Below, one piece after another: positions 21,991-35,340 of a stretch of DNA of 64,000 nt. How positions within the stretch are numbered: position 1 is the stretch's first letter; each line of letters begins with the position of its first letter. A model generated the notes under the pieces. The model made no database searches. It was not told the origin of the DNA and saw only the letters and a program-made list of their open reading frames with translations. This stretch comes from Trichobilharzia regenti (taxonomy: Eukaryota; Platyhelminthes; Trematoda; Strigeidida; Schistosomatidae). A program made the position numbers and the translations under genes. Location of the stretch: positions 11,453,517-11,517,516 of the forward strand of contig OX235263.1 in the NCBI GenBank assembly GCA_944472135.2, read 5' to 3'.

Positions 21991-22880
21991 TAATATTTAA
22001 GCGAAATGAATAAAATGACCATCTCAGAGGAAATATTCAAAATCTGTCTCAATAAGCAAAAATAATACCGTCAGAAGAAATCTTACTTGTTAGAGAAAGA
22101 TTACAAGCAGGTAAGTCAACGATTCGCTCGTGGTGTCAGTAGTTTGAGCAGTAATTTTCCGTTGACGCTAATGACACATTAGACACACGCAAACACACAA
22201 TGAGTAAATACCCTGTAGGTTATTTGATATGAAATTCTGCATACAGTGCTGCTTATTGAAAGACACGAAGACTATTCATAGAGAAGAAAATGAAACTAAA
22301 TCCAAAAAAGAGAAGGCACTTTAATAAAAACGAGATAGACTCAGCTGCAGATAAGGAGGTTCAAAGTTCAGGTCAAAGTAACATTCACTACTAATACAAG
22401 TAGACTAGAGGGTGTGAAAACACTCACAAACAACTAATCACGACGTCCAAGGACACCCACCATCTAAAAGCTCACTACATCGAATTGAAGTATGCGCTGA
22501 ATATGTTGCTTAGTAGGGGGCGATAAAAAAATTTGCAAATAAACCATCCAGTTTGTTCAGAGAAAACAACCACACCGAAATCAACCGCCTGAATTATCCT
22601 CGTGACCTTGGACGTCCAGGTTGAGTTTGTGGAACGCATGCTGGCGAAGTGTCACAAACAAGGACTGGAACAGCTGTCAATTACTCCCCTAACAAAGTCG
22701 AATCTTCCAACAAACTAGATGCCATATAAATCCTAAGCTTCAGTTCCAGACTGTCTTCTACAAATAAATGCCTTAAGTTTAGACTGTCTTAGTTAGATGT
22801 TAGCATATTCAAATACCATAATTATTTTCAAAAATATGACTAATACAACAACAACAACAGGCAACAAGCGAAATGACATT
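21991..22880. other. Unassigned sequence
   Basis: No motif, RNA gene or family match recognised. Confidence 0.35.
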
Positions 22881-23014
22881 AATCAAAATCGATTTTTCGC
22901 CTGTCATATTTGATTATAGCTAACTAATTTAGCATTAATTTCAATGACATTTAAACCGATAAACACAGAAGATTATAATTTCGGATTTGACATAATTTTT
23001 GCTAAAAGTACACA

Positions 23015-23403
23015 CTTTAGATTATTACTAAAAAATTAAAGTACCATCATCAAAAGAAAAAGACTGAATAGAAATGACTTTTAGTGGTGAAGTAAGTAGA
23101 TCTCAGACAAAAAGAAAAAGATAAAGTGAAATTATATGCATTTGTTAAATTGACTAGCGCATAAATCGAAATGTCACACTAATGTTTAGCTAACTTAAGT
23201 ATTGAATAGAAGACCAACGGAAAAGCTGCTTTTCGGCAGGAAAAACTTGGTGAAAATGACTACCTCATATGAAAGGTTTAGGACTGAAAGAACCTGAAGA
23301 ATCAATATATCTAGAAGGTTTAACGCAACTGCAAGAAAGTATTACTACTACTACTACTATACTACTACTAATCAAGATGACTTCAAACTAAATCTTCTAA
23401 AGT
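23015..23403 (-). repeat. Repeat X, distal part of the interrupted copy
   Basis: Reverse complement of 9117-9465, including the TAG microsatellite and 'ctagtcaatttaacaaatgcatataatt'. The proximal part is at 25287-25922. Confidence 0.75.
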
Positions 23404-24519
23404 GAAAAGGATATTCAGGAGATGTGTGTTCAACACATTACATGAACAAGAAAAGATGATCACCATGGTACTTTTTCGCCTCACAAGAAAATATGACTGA
23501 AATTTTATATAAGTATAAAATTTGGGCACTATGGTAGAGCATAACTCTATTATGGATTTATGGATAAGATTTTGTTTTTGATAAATCACACCGTGGTGTC
23601 ACACAGTATTATTAAATGATGACCACGTTTTGAGCACAAACTACTGCCACTCATAATCATATCAAGTCGCTCACTCACACCTTCATTTATATACATGTGT
23701 GAAATTGACCATATATTTGAATAAAAATCAATATAGGATAGTATACATTCAGAAACAATAATATGAGTGCTATCAATCAAATACAGTGAGACAGGAAATA
23801 AGACGAGTGGTTTTATAGTCATCATTAGTAACTTGTTAGAATGTTGTGATGTGTTTGAATTCAAACAGAATTCGAAGATTATTTATTATCCTCTTCTGAT
23901 TTGGCTGACTGACTGGTGGTAATAATATCTTCCATATTTCTGGTATTTGCGTTGAGTCATTTCTGTTGCATGCGTTGCTTCGGGTGTAGACTCGATGAAC
24001 TAGGTAGGATTCAGTAATCAACCTCTCTCTCTCCACCCACCTATATCACGTTTTAGAGTTTTAATCCTCTCCCACCCTATTGTGTGGTTGATTGTTCATG
24101 CGTGAAATGAAATTGTTGAGCTTTTTTCTAAATTGTTTATCTTTTCAGGGTTAACCATTCTTCCCTTAGCTAAATTCTAATGTTCTGACGGATAATCTGA
24201 CAACTCCTGATCTACCAGTTTGACCTATGTAGTTAACCTAACTCACGATCATTGCAGGGTATATCGTAAATAATATTATTTTGTTTAATTGTGTCAACCG
24301 GTAGGGTCCTTTAACCTACAGAGCTTGTCCCTGAGTGAGTTTGTAGTTTTAAATGCCACTCTAATTGATACATTATTAAGAATCCAACGTAGGGTCTCAG
24401 ATGTCCCCTTCAAATATGTTATAACAGTGGATGACTTATATTCTATTTTATATATGTTATTATTACTAGTTTCACAATTTTTTTAATTTTGTTTTTGGCC
24501 TTTTATTTTTTTTAATTTT
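23404..24519 (-). mobile_element. PLE inserted in repeat X, 3' part
   Basis: On the minus strand: linker (TVITYLKGTSETL, RVAFKTTNSLRDKLCRLKDP), GIY-YIG start (NNIIYDIPCND), C-terminal block near 23900-23990, then 3' region and terminus (cgtggtcatcatttaataatactgtgt) near 23580-23650. The upstream part continues at 25077-25286 after a second insertion. Stops are present. Confidence 0.82.
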
Positions 24520-25076
<557 letters not shown>

Positions 25077-25286
25077 TTTATAGGATAGTGAGTTATTCAA
25101 CACCAATGCTTCTTCTATCTCTTTTTTATTTCGTCATTGATGTCTTTTCTTGTGCTACTTAGTGCTATGGCTTGGTTTGTTAGACACTTAACAACTAATC
25201 CTGCCTTTACAGTTAACGGATGAGAGGAATTAAAGTCTAAATATCTATTAGCAAAATGCGTTGGTTTTCTACAAACACGGAAATTT
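25077..25286 (-). mobile_element. PLE inserted in repeat X, RT part
   Basis: The minus strand encodes VCRKPTHFANRYLDFNSSHP then a linker (ALSSTRKDINDEI, EALVLNN). This corresponds to YRKPTHSNRYLDFQSSHP at 63183-63240. It starts abruptly at 25286 against repeat X: the 5' truncation point of the PLE insertion. Confidence 0.82.
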
Positions 25287-25922
25287 CTGCGAAACTGGCA
25301 GTTCAATATAGTGAAAGGCGTCATGTTGTTCTACTTTCAAGTGACTACGGCTATGCACCGGAATGCTTGTTGTATTAGAAGAAATATCAAAAATATGTTG
25401 ACATTTGAATACATATATTGTGAAGTTGTGTTTTTTATGTAACATGAAAGTGATGGTCTGCAAAAATATGCGTCCACGGTATACCTTGAGTTAAGCTGAA
25501 TTTATTGTGTGAAAAAGATATTGAATGTTGAATGTTATTTGCGGCGGTGAATTCCAATAGACTTTTACAAATCATGCATTCGTAAGTATTATGTGGAAAA
25601 AATTGGTCAAAATCAAGCATTTATTGGAAAACAGATCCTAAACAGTGTGTACTATTGCGATATTACTATGCATTTCTCCCCTTTGGAAAACAACAAGAAT
25701 CTCTATTGTGCACATCATTCATTCCATTCGGTTTGCTGACGCCATGCCTCACTGGCTCCAAAACTGACCACATGCTTTTATATCTGTTTCATGTCATCCG
25801 CTTAGGTATCACCGTCAGACTTCCTCATTTTTCATTCGAGGCTCTGGGATTTGGTGTCATTTGAAATTTCTCTCATTATATGTGTATTCTACCTGTGAAA
25901 TCATGTTTAATAATATGTAATA
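25287..25922 (-). repeat. Repeat X, proximal part of the interrupted copy
   Basis: Reverse complement of 8462-9117, including the frame with NTYECMICKSLLEF. The match stops at 25287, where the PLE begins, and resumes at 23403. Confidence 0.75.
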
Positions 25923-25929
25923 AGCTGCA

Positions 25930-26165
25930 TGTTCGTCGTTGACACAGTGACAGGATGGTCGCCAATCATGCCCATGAGGTCCGGGGTTCGATCCCCGGCA
26001 ATCGACGTACCCATTCACCTCTCTAAGCCAGTGATAAGACTGGTGAAAGCGAAGGTTGATCATGAGGCTTTAAACCTCTTCCGGCCAAAATAATTACCAC
26101 TATCACTGAAACTTCAAGCTATCGGCTTAAAGCCCTATGTTGCACTGTGAACGTGGAGTATTAAA
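25930..26165 (+). mobile_element. tRNA-derived SINE with RTE-like tail (family C)
   Basis: B-box 'ggggttcgatcccc', body with 'agccagtgataagactggtga', tail 'aagccctatgttgcactgtgaacg'. A clean, promoter-bearing copy. Confidence 0.82.
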
Positions 26166-26465
26166 AATGAGCTGCATCTTAATTTATCTCAATTAAAAAG
26201 TGTTTTGTGCGTCATTGGACCATTGTTATTATTATTATCATACAATACATACACGGTCTGAACTCAATTCCCGGGCGACAAACTCCTAAAACTACCCCAA
26301 ACGTTAATAATTACGGTAAAAAAAAGAAGGCTGAGCACTAATGAAATCTCAGAGCTGCAAATTAAAGCACAATATCTCACTGGAAAAGTAAAAGGAATAG
26401 AAAAATTCATCTGTGAAAACCCAGTCTCTAGATTTATTCAGTCTTCAGTGAAGCTTTAAAGTCAA

Positions 26466-27290
26466 CTTTTTGTATTCCATTATAGATAAGATATTATTTT
26501 GATAAAACGCACAGTGTTATGCAGTAACAAATTAACCAATGACGCAGTCTCTGTAGACTAAAAGACCCAGTGGACCCAATTGAACCAAATAATATAATTT
26601 ACAAAATACCTTGCAATGAATTTGAGTTAAGTCAACTACATGGATCAGGAGCAGTGAGATTGCGTGTCAGAATTTAACTAAGGTTGAAATGATTGATCCT
26701 ACGAATATAAGGTAATTTACAGAAAAGCTCGGCAATAGTATTGCATGCATTAACACACAACCACACAAGAAGGAGGTGGGACAGAGTAAAAATTCTAAGT
26801 AATATAAGGAGGTAGAGAGGGAGATTGACTACTGAATCTTGGTTCATGGAGTCTACACCCAACACATGCAACAGAAGTGACTCAACGTAAATACCAGAAA
26901 TATGGAAGACATTATTACCACCAGTCAGTCAAATCAGAGGAGAATAATAAATAATCTTAAGATTCTATTTCAATCTGCATACACCATAACATTCTAACAA
27001 CTTATTTATTTTACGATAAAATCAGTCATCTTATTTCCCATCTGATTGCATTTGACTGATAACAATAAATTTTTTTCGGAATGTACATTATCCTATATTG
27101 ACATTATTGATATGTCTGATCATCAATTTTGACTCATGCATATAAATTAAGCAAGAATGTTGTGTGAGTGACTTGATCAAATTTTGAGTGTCAATAGTTT
27201 GTGCTCGAAACGTGGTCGTATCAGTTAATATTACTGTACAACACTGTGTGATTTATTAAAATAAAATAACCTGCTATCCAAAAATTGAGT
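26466..27290 (+). mobile_element. 5'-truncated PLE with inverted terminus
   Basis: 26466-26560 is PLE terminus in reverse orientation. 26580-26950 is decayed GIY-YIG region (NNIIYKIPCNEFELS) and C-terminus. 27170-27290 is the direct terminus (gtgctcgaaacgtggtcg ... cactgtgtgatttatt). Confidence 0.8.
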
Positions 27291-27409
27291 TATACTCTAC
27301 TACATTGCCCAAGTCTTGCGTGAATCTTTGTTAGACAGTTAACTCCTGGTAGGAACTCTTAGAAGATGTCTCCTGTTTAATTCGAAGTTAGTGTCTAACT
27401 TTGCATGTC

Positions 27410-27595
27410 ATTATCTCAGTGGTTAGGACTCTCGCCGACCACACACATGGTCGGAGGTTCAACCCCCTGCCGACGCACACCTAATATCTATGGTCGGCCT
27501 GCAAAATTTGGGCTACCGATATTACATGCTGAAAATTCCATATCTGTACCAAAAATACAGTATGGAATCAAGCTGTAATCAAAAGAAAATATATT
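27410..27595 (+). mobile_element. tRNA-derived SINE with CR1-like tail (family B)
   Basis: 'tctcagtggttaggactctc' and 'ggaggttcaacccc' promoter boxes; tail 'gctgaaaattccatatctgtaccaaaaat'. Confidence 0.82.
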
Positions 27596-28119
27596 TATAC
27601 AAAATAAATACTGAGAAATTAGGAGAAAAGTGTCTTTTTTTGTGAGTGTGGTAGGTTATTCTTGAATCGGAGAATAGATAAGAATATTTTGTCCGCTTGG
27701 GCTTTATACCTCTGTTCAGCTTTAACACTACCTACATTTCACGGAAAACGTCATGTCTAATCATCTAGTATCTTGTTCTTTCAGAGGAAAAATACCACTT
27801 AGTTTACCATTTCACACCAAATGTAAGAATTTCAAAGTATGTATATATATAATGCATTTGCAAGTGTGAAATTGTATAAACTGAAAAGAATTTAGTTTAC
27901 CTCGTGAAAATTCACAAAGTTGGTGTTTATTACACCTTCATTTTCAATTCACTAGTATGTTTCAAGAGTCAATGATATTTTATGATTTCAGTAAATGTTT
28001 TTAGCGGGAAATTCTTTTATGACTTTTAACTTCTAACATAATAGGGGAAATTCAAGTTGGACAGATGATTTGCATTCATTTTAACAAATTTAGTGTACTA
28101 GCAAGTGGAGTTAGATAAA
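27596..28119. other. Unassigned AT-rich sequence
   Basis: Nothing recognised. Confidence 0.35.
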
Positions 28120-28123
28120 AACC

Positions 28124-28445
28124 TGTAACGACAGAAGACAGGGGCCAGCCACCAGATCGTTTATTGAGAAAATCAAGAGGTATTTATAGATTTTGATGTA
28201 TATTATTATAAGCATTATTATTAGCGGAGAAGCCCTCTCGTCTGACTGGTTTTTTTTCTTGCTGAAGGTTATTCTGTTATCTCTTTTGTTGCCGTTTCTC
28301 AGAAAATCAAGTAATATATCTGTGAATCATATTTCCACACGTTAATTCAGCTGTGATTGGCTGGTGATTTTCTCAAGGTTAAGCTTTGTTATTGTTGACG
28401 TAAATTGTTGTCTACAGTTTTAGCTTGCAGACAGTTCGCACCACA
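28124..28445 (-). mobile_element. Solo LTR, Ty3/gypsy-like, perfect 4-bp TSD
   Basis: A 322-bp unit from TGTAACGACAG to GCACCACA, flanked by AACC at 28120-28123 and 28446-28449. Same family as 18830, 36363 and 45563. No internal coding region. Confidence 0.85.
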
Positions 28446-28464
28446 AACCTATAGATTCAAAATT

Positions 28465-28690
28465 GCAGTGGTGGCACAGTGTTAGGCAGTTCACCAACCA
28501 CACAGGTTGTTCAGAGTTCGATCTTCGGCCTCCGACGAACTCATTTACCTAGTCAACTTAGTAGTAAGACTGGTAAAAAAAGGAAGGTTGGGCATAAGGA
28601 TAGCAATCCTATCCCGTAAAAATATATACCACTGCTACCAAAACTTCACAGTTCGATATTCCACTGGGGAAGTAAAGCAATAAAATAAAT
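28465..28690 (+). mobile_element. tRNA-derived SINE (family C)
   Basis: 'cagtggtggcacagtgttagg' A-box region, 'cagagttcgatcttcgg' B-box, 'agtagtaagactggta' body block. The tail has diverged. Confidence 0.7.
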
Positions 28691-29039
28691 AATAACAGTA
28701 CAGGAATTATTGAACAAGGCCAGAGAAGGAGAATCTTACAGTATGAAAAAGCAACAATAATTCACTCGCCCTACTGGTGATATATTTCAGTAATACCCTC
28801 TGAAGAAAAGGTTTTACAATGGTTAGAGTCATAATTTCATGATACTGATCGTATGTGTATGTGTAGAAATAAAATTTTTAAAAAATCACAAATTAGCACT
28901 GTCGTGCATTTCAAAAAAAAATCAACAACCACTGGAATGAATCGAAATCCATTCAAAAGTTTAAATCTTCAGTTCATGATTTCCCCACAACACTATTTTG
29001 CGAAATGAGATTATTTTCAGTCCCAGTGATTGGATGGAT

Positions 29040-29372
29040 GGTTGGTCAATGGACTGGAGTCATAATTTGAAGCCCAACAAATATGCAGGAGAAAGGGGAT
29101 TGAGAGGGATTGGATACTCGCTGAGGAGGCCGCCGCTGGGTGACATCGTGCGAGCGTCAGGCCATTGCTCGAGTGGAACCAGGCCGAAAGGGAAGCGGCG
29201 AGTGGGATGTCAGTGCGAGGGTGACATGGAGGAGATGGTGTGAAGAGGAGTTGAAAGAGTATGGACTAACGTGGATGCAGGTGAAACGTACAGCAGAAGA
29301 CAGAATTGGCAGGTGGACACGTGAAGTTGAAACCCTATGTTCCACTAGGAACTCAAGGGAACCCAATGGTGA
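29040..29372 (+). mobile_element. RTE LINE, extreme 3' fragment
   Basis: Contains the C-terminal segment (ATCGTGCGAGCG... GGAAGCGGCGAGTGGGATG; peptide RRVGCQCEGDMEE) and the tail 'gaaaccctatgttccactagg'. Well preserved but only about 330 bases long. Confidence 0.85.
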
Positions 29373-30124
29373 CAAAGCGGAGATCAGAGTGTGGCAGAAT
29401 GGAATGACAGGTTTGAAAGGGAAGATGTGGAACTAACTAGCTGAAATTGTTATCCATGTACCAACTTCAATAAAGATGTATCACTGAAGCGCTATACCCC
29501 ATTCCAAATCCAATAATGCAATTTTTTCTCTGACTTTTACTTAGCGTTATCCCCCCTTTTTTAATTTACGCAAATTAATGAATGAATGTCTTCGACCTTG
29601 AAAATTGTGTAGACGAAACATTTTTTTTCTCGATCAGCATGAATACGCAAGAAAATAAGCCAAATTTTGTACCTTTTTTATTCAACCTTTTTATAAAGCA
29701 ATTTTATTTTATTATTTTTTTTTGAAGAGCATGAACAATTGTCGTATGACTATGCAATGGTAATTTATCCATGGAAAAGTGTATTCAGGTAATATGTATG
29801 TGTTACAACATATAGGTGTTTCTGTTGTAATTACGTGCACGCACGCATGCACACCGACAAACACGTAGGCACACACACACACACAAAACGAATATAATAA
29901 TGCAAGAAGTAATCGACTACAACGGGAAGAAATCACTTCTTAACAGTGAGACATTGTCTGTAGACGTAAAATGGGAAAAGAAAAATAGTTTCTCGTATAT
30001 CTCATTTCACAAAAAGGTATATATATATATGATATTGAGGTGTTAAAAAGAAGACAGAATCATTGACACTAGTGTCAACATGATTCTGAGTGGAGAATAA
30101 ATTTTGTTTTTAACAGGAGCTTTC
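29373..30124. other. Unassigned, with CA/GCAC-rich microsatellite near 29840-29885
   Basis: Simple sequence (cacacacacacacac) and T-rich tracts only. Confidence 0.4.
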
Positions 30125-30295
30125 GAGTTTCTGTAGCTTTTGTGGTGTTGATTTTTAGAGATAGAAGGAGCTGCTAGCCTCAAACCCAACGTACCTCCAT
30201 ACAAGCTAAGCTAGATTTTATTTAATATCATCTACCGGCTTGGAATTGAATCCAGACCAAGTTTACTTGTGATTGGCTAGCATTTATGAAAAATG
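30125..30295 (-). mobile_element. Degenerate tRNA-derived SINE (family C)
   Basis: 'ggagctgctagcctcaaacc' and 'ccggcttggaattgaatccag' match the copies at 7090 and 12145 on the minus strand. Confidence 0.55.
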
Positions 30296-30339
30296 CAGCT
30301 GTTTCTATTTTTCTTTATTGATGTCAGTTTGTGATGACG

Positions 30340-30715
30340 AACTCAAAACCTAATGCTCGCTATTGACTACTGGCTACAGGATGGAGTTTCCGGGAGTTCT
30401 TGTGAGAAGTCGTGACCATTGAGGTCCATTTAATCAAGTGTGAGGATGAATGTTGCACCGATGACATTTTTTGGTGCCAGTCACACTAAATCATGAATAG
30501 GTAGAAGTTAGAATTCATGGGCCTCAGTGGCTGCCTAACAGTAAACTAGCTTGCCTCGTAACTGGAAGTTCCTGGGTTCGAACCCTGTTCGTGAGTGCGT
30601 ACTGCTGATGATTCCCAAACTAAGCTGAGGAAACACCTGTCCAGTACTCCAGTGCTGGTTTTCAATGATTCTCTAACCGATATCAATCTGTGATCAACTC
30701 GTAAAGAATTTGAAT
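30340..30715 (+). mobile_element. SINE family D with tRNA-like promoter
   Basis: 'ctcagtggctgcctaacagt', 'gggttcgaaccc', then 'ctgtccagtactccagtgctgg' and 'tctctaaccgatatcaatctgtgat'. The upstream piece (gtgaccattgaggtcca) is shared with 12600. Confidence 0.72.
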
Positions 30716-30817
30716 TATGATCGCTCCTTTCCACATGCATTAAACTTTAAATTCGTACCGAAATATATAGAGTACTAGGGATAACATTTGAATTTGAGTT
30801 AAAATTATCAATATTAT

Positions 30818-31265
30818 TATTCCCTTCAGTTCTGAGTGGAAAATAGGGCTTTAACGACACATCTTCATCTTGTTCCATGCTATGCCGTCCTCTTCAGATG
30901 GGTACAAGATAGCCGGAATCTCTCATCTCTTTCCACCACACAGTTTTCTCCATCTCTTTCTAGCACCGAAGAGACACTCGTCACTCCCCATTGGGGTTCC
31001 GTTTCAGAGATGGGCTGGAGCAAGATGTCATCTGACGGCCTCCTCAACATATGGCCCATATATCTCCATTTTCTCCGGAATATTTGTTGAATAACAGGTT
31101 CTTGGTTGGTTCGTCGCGATATTTGCTGTTTGCTAATTCTTTCTGGCCGGATAGCCTGCTAGGCATTTGATCTTCAGTATGTAGCCAACCAGCGAAGGTA
31201 GTAGCTGGTGATAAAAGTCTGTAACGTGTTTGCAGTCCTTTTCGTGGCACTTCAGGTTTCACTTT
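30818..31265 (-). mobile_element. RTE LINE 3' fragment
   Basis: The minus-strand tail 'taaagccctattttccactcag' near 30830-30855 is followed upstream by C-terminal sequence. It belongs to a diverged subgroup shared with 55668-56020. Confidence 0.7.
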
Positions 31266-31424
31266 CACAATTTTTCAATAATTTGATTCAATATATTATC
31301 AATCATCGTCGCTGATGAGTTTGGTAGCAAACGAGAGAAATCCCTGTTCGATGTCTAGATCACTTTGGTGTTCCAAAAAGCGAGGCTTGTTGTGTCTGTA
31401 GTTTCCTTTAAAAGACTTCGATCA

Positions 31425-31740
31425 GTCAGGAGAAACATTCGTGTATATGGGAATTCCAAATAGAACGAAACACGCATTCTGGATTCCACTACCACTGTCT
31501 ATTTTTACCAAATCATACAAAGTTATTAATTCAAAATCGTCGCGTGAACCATCGATCGCACAATTGGTGATCGCTGTGACTTAATGACATAGTGAATAAT
31601 GCTTTAGTGTTGGAATCTATCAGTGATAAGTTTGGTTCTCAGTGAGAACACTATCAGCCACTAGAGATTAGGGTACATCCAACTAACAGGTTCTCAGTAA
31701 ATCAATGAAATCATACTTGACTCAGCTGCTGGGGTTCATC
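31425..31740 (+). mobile_element. Degenerate hammerhead-SINE (family A) fragments
   Basis: 31448-31495 keeps 'tccaaatagaacgaaacacgcattctggattccact' piecemeal, with the catalytic CTGANGA lost. 31575-31740 repeats the tRNA-like and ribozyme region in eroded form. Confidence 0.55.
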
Positions 31741-31814
31741 ATACAATCAGCTTTAAATTTTCTCTATTAGCATTACTTGTCAATGATAAGAATCGCTTAC
31801 TGGCCTAGTGAATA

Positions 31815-31985
31815 ACGATTTAGGGAGATAGTTCAATGACAGAATGCTTGCCAACCCCGTATGACGTCCCGATTTGATTCCCGGCTAACAGGCTCCCAAG
31901 CGTCACCCACCCAGTAGTAAGTCGGAAAAGTAACCTCACCCGGCACTAAAATATATGTCTAATGCCACACAAACTTGAAGACTTA
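31815..31985 (+). mobile_element. tRNA-derived SINE (family C), diverged
   Basis: 'tagttcaatgacagaatgctt', 'gatttgattcccgg', 'cccagtagtaagtcgg'. Confidence 0.6.
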
Positions 31986-31999
31986 CAGGTGAAGCCAGT

Positions 32000-32830
32000 A
32001 AACTGGGTGAAGGAGTCTTCATAGGAGACATGACTCAAGGTGAACATAGAAAAGACGGCGATGATGAAGAGAACCGGCCAGCCAACTACAATTATTATCA
32101 ACAGGAGAAATTTGAGAGACGTTTATCTCCTTCACTTATCTGGGAACATCGTTTCAATTACAGGAACGTATGAAGGCATCAAAGGCAACTAGCTAGAATC
32201 GAAAAGGCAACAGACGCCTTCATCAAGCTGAAACCAGTTCGAAAATCTTCCGTACTCAGTCAGCATTAAAGAGCAAGATTTGGATTTCCAACATAAATGT
32301 CAAGTAAGTCAGTCAGTCAGTAAGTCGGTTCTTCTATGCGGTTCAAAAACTTACACTGCGTTCCATGAAAAGCATTTTCAACAGACTACTGCAGAAATTT
32401 ATCAACAGTTGCCGTCCTCGCCGGCTGGCTATATACTGAAGACCAAATGGTCAGCAGGCTAGCCAGCGAGAAACAAGTAACAACAAAAACTCTGGCTACC
32501 TGGGAAAAAACCAAACAATATCCAATTCCTAAACAATTACAGAGAAAATAGAGACGCATTAATTAGACATACATTGAAGAGGCTGTCGAATGACATCGTG
32601 CTTAGTACTGGCCATCGCTTGAATGGAATGAATCTCAAAGGGTAGCGACGAGTGGGTCAACAGTGCGACGGTGACATGGAGGAGACTGTGAGAGTTGAAA
32701 GAGGAGATGAGAGATTATGGGCATTCTTGTAGCTACCCAGCTGAAGACGACAGCAGAAAATAGAACAGAGTAGAGATGTGTTATTGAAGCCCTATATTCC
32801 ACTCGGAACCCAAAGGAACAATAATAATAA
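32000..32830 (+). mobile_element. RTE LINE 3' fragment, (AAT)n tail
   Basis: Begins with 'tcaaggtgaacatagaaaagac', continues through the C-terminal region (gtagcgacgagtgggtcaac) and ends 'gaagccctatattccactcgg' plus aataataataa. Frameshifted throughout. Confidence 0.8.
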
Positions 32831-33320
32831 TACTGTAATTTTAAAGATTTGGCTTGAAACCCAAGGCTATCAACCCTCTTTTATCTATCATATATACTAT
32901 CAGTCGTACTGGTAGTCTTCTAGACAAACAAAATGAAAAACATTAACTTCCTTAAATTTCTTCCGATAAAAAAAGTAATACAAAATATGGGATAAAACTG
33001 GGAAGGGGAAAGTTAATAAATACACAGCCAATATTTTATGACTACTCTTTATCAGTTTTTTTTAATCTTTTTTATATATCATTTCCTGTCTCCATATAAT
33101 GTCCGATGATAGTGGTGAGCTTAAACCTCCTTTGATTATCCCACTCTTCGTCTCTCGCTCTCCCTTACCCTCTCTTGCTCCCTGTCAATCTCTGTAATGC
33201 TTGAATAATCATAAGAAAAATCTATTTTTAGAAGTAAACACCCTGAACTGTAATTGTTGTTTTGTCTTCTTTTGCGGTATCAGGGTTTGAGATGGTATCA
33301 TTATATTAGCTCGCTAATAC
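32831..33320. other. Unassigned pyrimidine-rich sequence
   Basis: CT-rich strings near 33140-33190; nothing coding recognised. Confidence 0.35.
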
Positions 33321-33321
33321 T

Positions 33322-33890
33322 ATAGTCGACAGGCATATAAGTTCCTGTACAAAATGGGCAAAGGCTATACTGTTAGACCCTCTGCACCCCTTTATTCACA
33401 CCTGTCCCCTTGTATCTCATCAGGTAGGACGAGAAGTCAATATAAAAAGTTATATACTCGTACCACTAAGTATAGAGATTCTACAATACCCTATTTAGCC
33501 CATACTCTATGTGACGAAGACTCTGTTAGACGTGAAACTTACAAGTTACTATGTAATTAGCACAGTAAATCGACCCTTTCATCGTCCATCTTTCTGTATT
33601 TTATGGTGTCACGCTTTATATCGTTTAATTCTTACCCTGCTATTTTATTTTAGTTGGTATTACTATTATTACTACAATTTTATACTTTATGCATATTTTT
33701 CTCCGTATGGCATGCAGTATTTTGCTATTTAACTGCTATAACAATCGTTTTATTACTGTTATGTAATGTGTATTTTTAATTTTATTTGTCGTTTTTGAGT
33801 AAATTAGATGCAATATTGTACTGAACGCTGAAAATTCCTTGCTGTATCACTATTACTGTTTTTGGAATAAAGCAAAAATTTATTTATTTT
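33322..33890 (+). mobile_element. 5'-truncated CR1 LINE (3' end)
   Basis: Encodes the end of ORF2 (LSPCISSGRTRSQYKKLYTR ... DSVRRETYKLLCN stop), then the CR1 3' UTR and terminal block (gctgaaaattccttgctgta ... tttttggaataaa). Confidence 0.9.
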
Positions 33891-33939
33891 ATTTATTTAT
33901 TCTCTTTTTATCTCGCTTTAACTATCATAAGCCGGAAAT

Positions 33940-34880
33940 CTGAAACATAGAAGCTCCAGAAAAAGCAAACACGTAGGTGAGCGGGCACGCACATACACAC
34001 ACACGCACATGGACAAACGGGGATTTGTCTAAAAACACCGCCTATTTATTCCTTAATTATCAGGATGCTGTAAGGAATTCAGTTTTATTCTCATTTCAAT
34101 GTTTACCACAAACTGGAGTAATTAGTCTCCTTATCAGTACTATTCACGCACAATCACACACACACACACTCAAAAACACACACAGGAAATAAACACATAC
34201 CAACAACAAACAAATAGAAATATTAATTCCCCAACCATTTTATTGCTCAAACATTGAAAAAATAACAACAACTGCAGAATTAAATGCGTGACTATTTTGT
34301 GAATATTTGATTGATTTTTGCTCTACTGAAACGCACACACACACACAGACACACACATTTTGACATTTTCTTCTAACTTCCCACCCAAAAAAACGACAAA
34401 ACTCACAGTTGAGGTAAAAAAAAACTAAGAGAGAAGTAGGAAACAAGGAACCACAACTAACTCACACACGCATAACCATACTCATTAAATCTCTTCAGTG
34501 TTAGTGGGTGTGCGTGTGTGCGGGTGGTTGGGTGTACGGGTTGATTGTCACTCAAACCCAAAGCAAAGCTGATGGGGGGGGGGCGAATGAGGGTCGGCAG
34601 GGTGTAAGATTACGCAGCTGATGTTTTTTTATCCATCATCATCATCATAATCATCATCGTTTTAGCTTTGCAATGACTAAAATCTGTTAATCCTGAGAAG
34701 ATATGAACATGCCGGATTAAGTTTTACAAGAAATGCGACCATTTTGTTGAAAAAAAATAAAACAAATGAGGAGTGGTGTGATTAGGTATATTATTTTTAA
34801 AAATATTAGAAAAAATAATGTTTTTAAAAAACACCCTAAGCTGTGTCATTGAATTCTCAGAAAAGAAATCAATCAAAAAT
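33940..34880. other. Simple-sequence-rich stretch
   Basis: Several AC microsatellites (33990-34012, 34156-34190, 34332-34358), a GT-rich block near 34505 and a G9 run near 34575. The apparent frames across the AC runs are low complexity, not genes. Confidence 0.6.
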
Positions 34881-34884
34881 GTAA

Positions 34885-35340
34885 ATAAATTTACAGGATT
34901 TCATCATGAGCTGACAATGGTTAGGGAATCCGGACAACTGTTCCGTTCTAGAATGCGACTCATCGGCAGTACCACAAACCTCATGGGTTTAAAATCCAGG
35001 ACCTTCTCGACACAAGGCAAGCGACCTCGTAGACTATAAGCAGCCAATAGGGACACTATCCAGTGGCCAGGTCATGACTTGTTTGACTTCCTACCAGCTA
35101 ACTCACGATATAGAGCAACCAACCACTAACGAATACCATTGGTGTCGAGTATTAGTCCTCACAACGGATGTGCTCCATCCCACTGGTTATCACTTTCCAT
35201 TAGAACCCAGCTAACTACCTATCTGAATAAGGCTAACCATTAATGAGCATCAGATTAATATTTCAGTGTTGATTTGCAGGCTTTAATTGGATTGGTTACA
35301 GTATCTCAGTATGATCTGATATCGGTTAAAAGAAAGACGT
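34885..35340 (-). mobile_element. SINE family D, joined to the RTE downstream
   Basis: Starts 'aggatttcatcatgagctgaca'. Its part from 35079 on is nearly identical in reverse to 41095-41394, and both copies join RTE sequence at the same point. Confidence 0.75.

Noticed and set aside
34240..34446. Open frame rich in Cys-Val
   Set aside because: It is a translation of an AC microsatellite.
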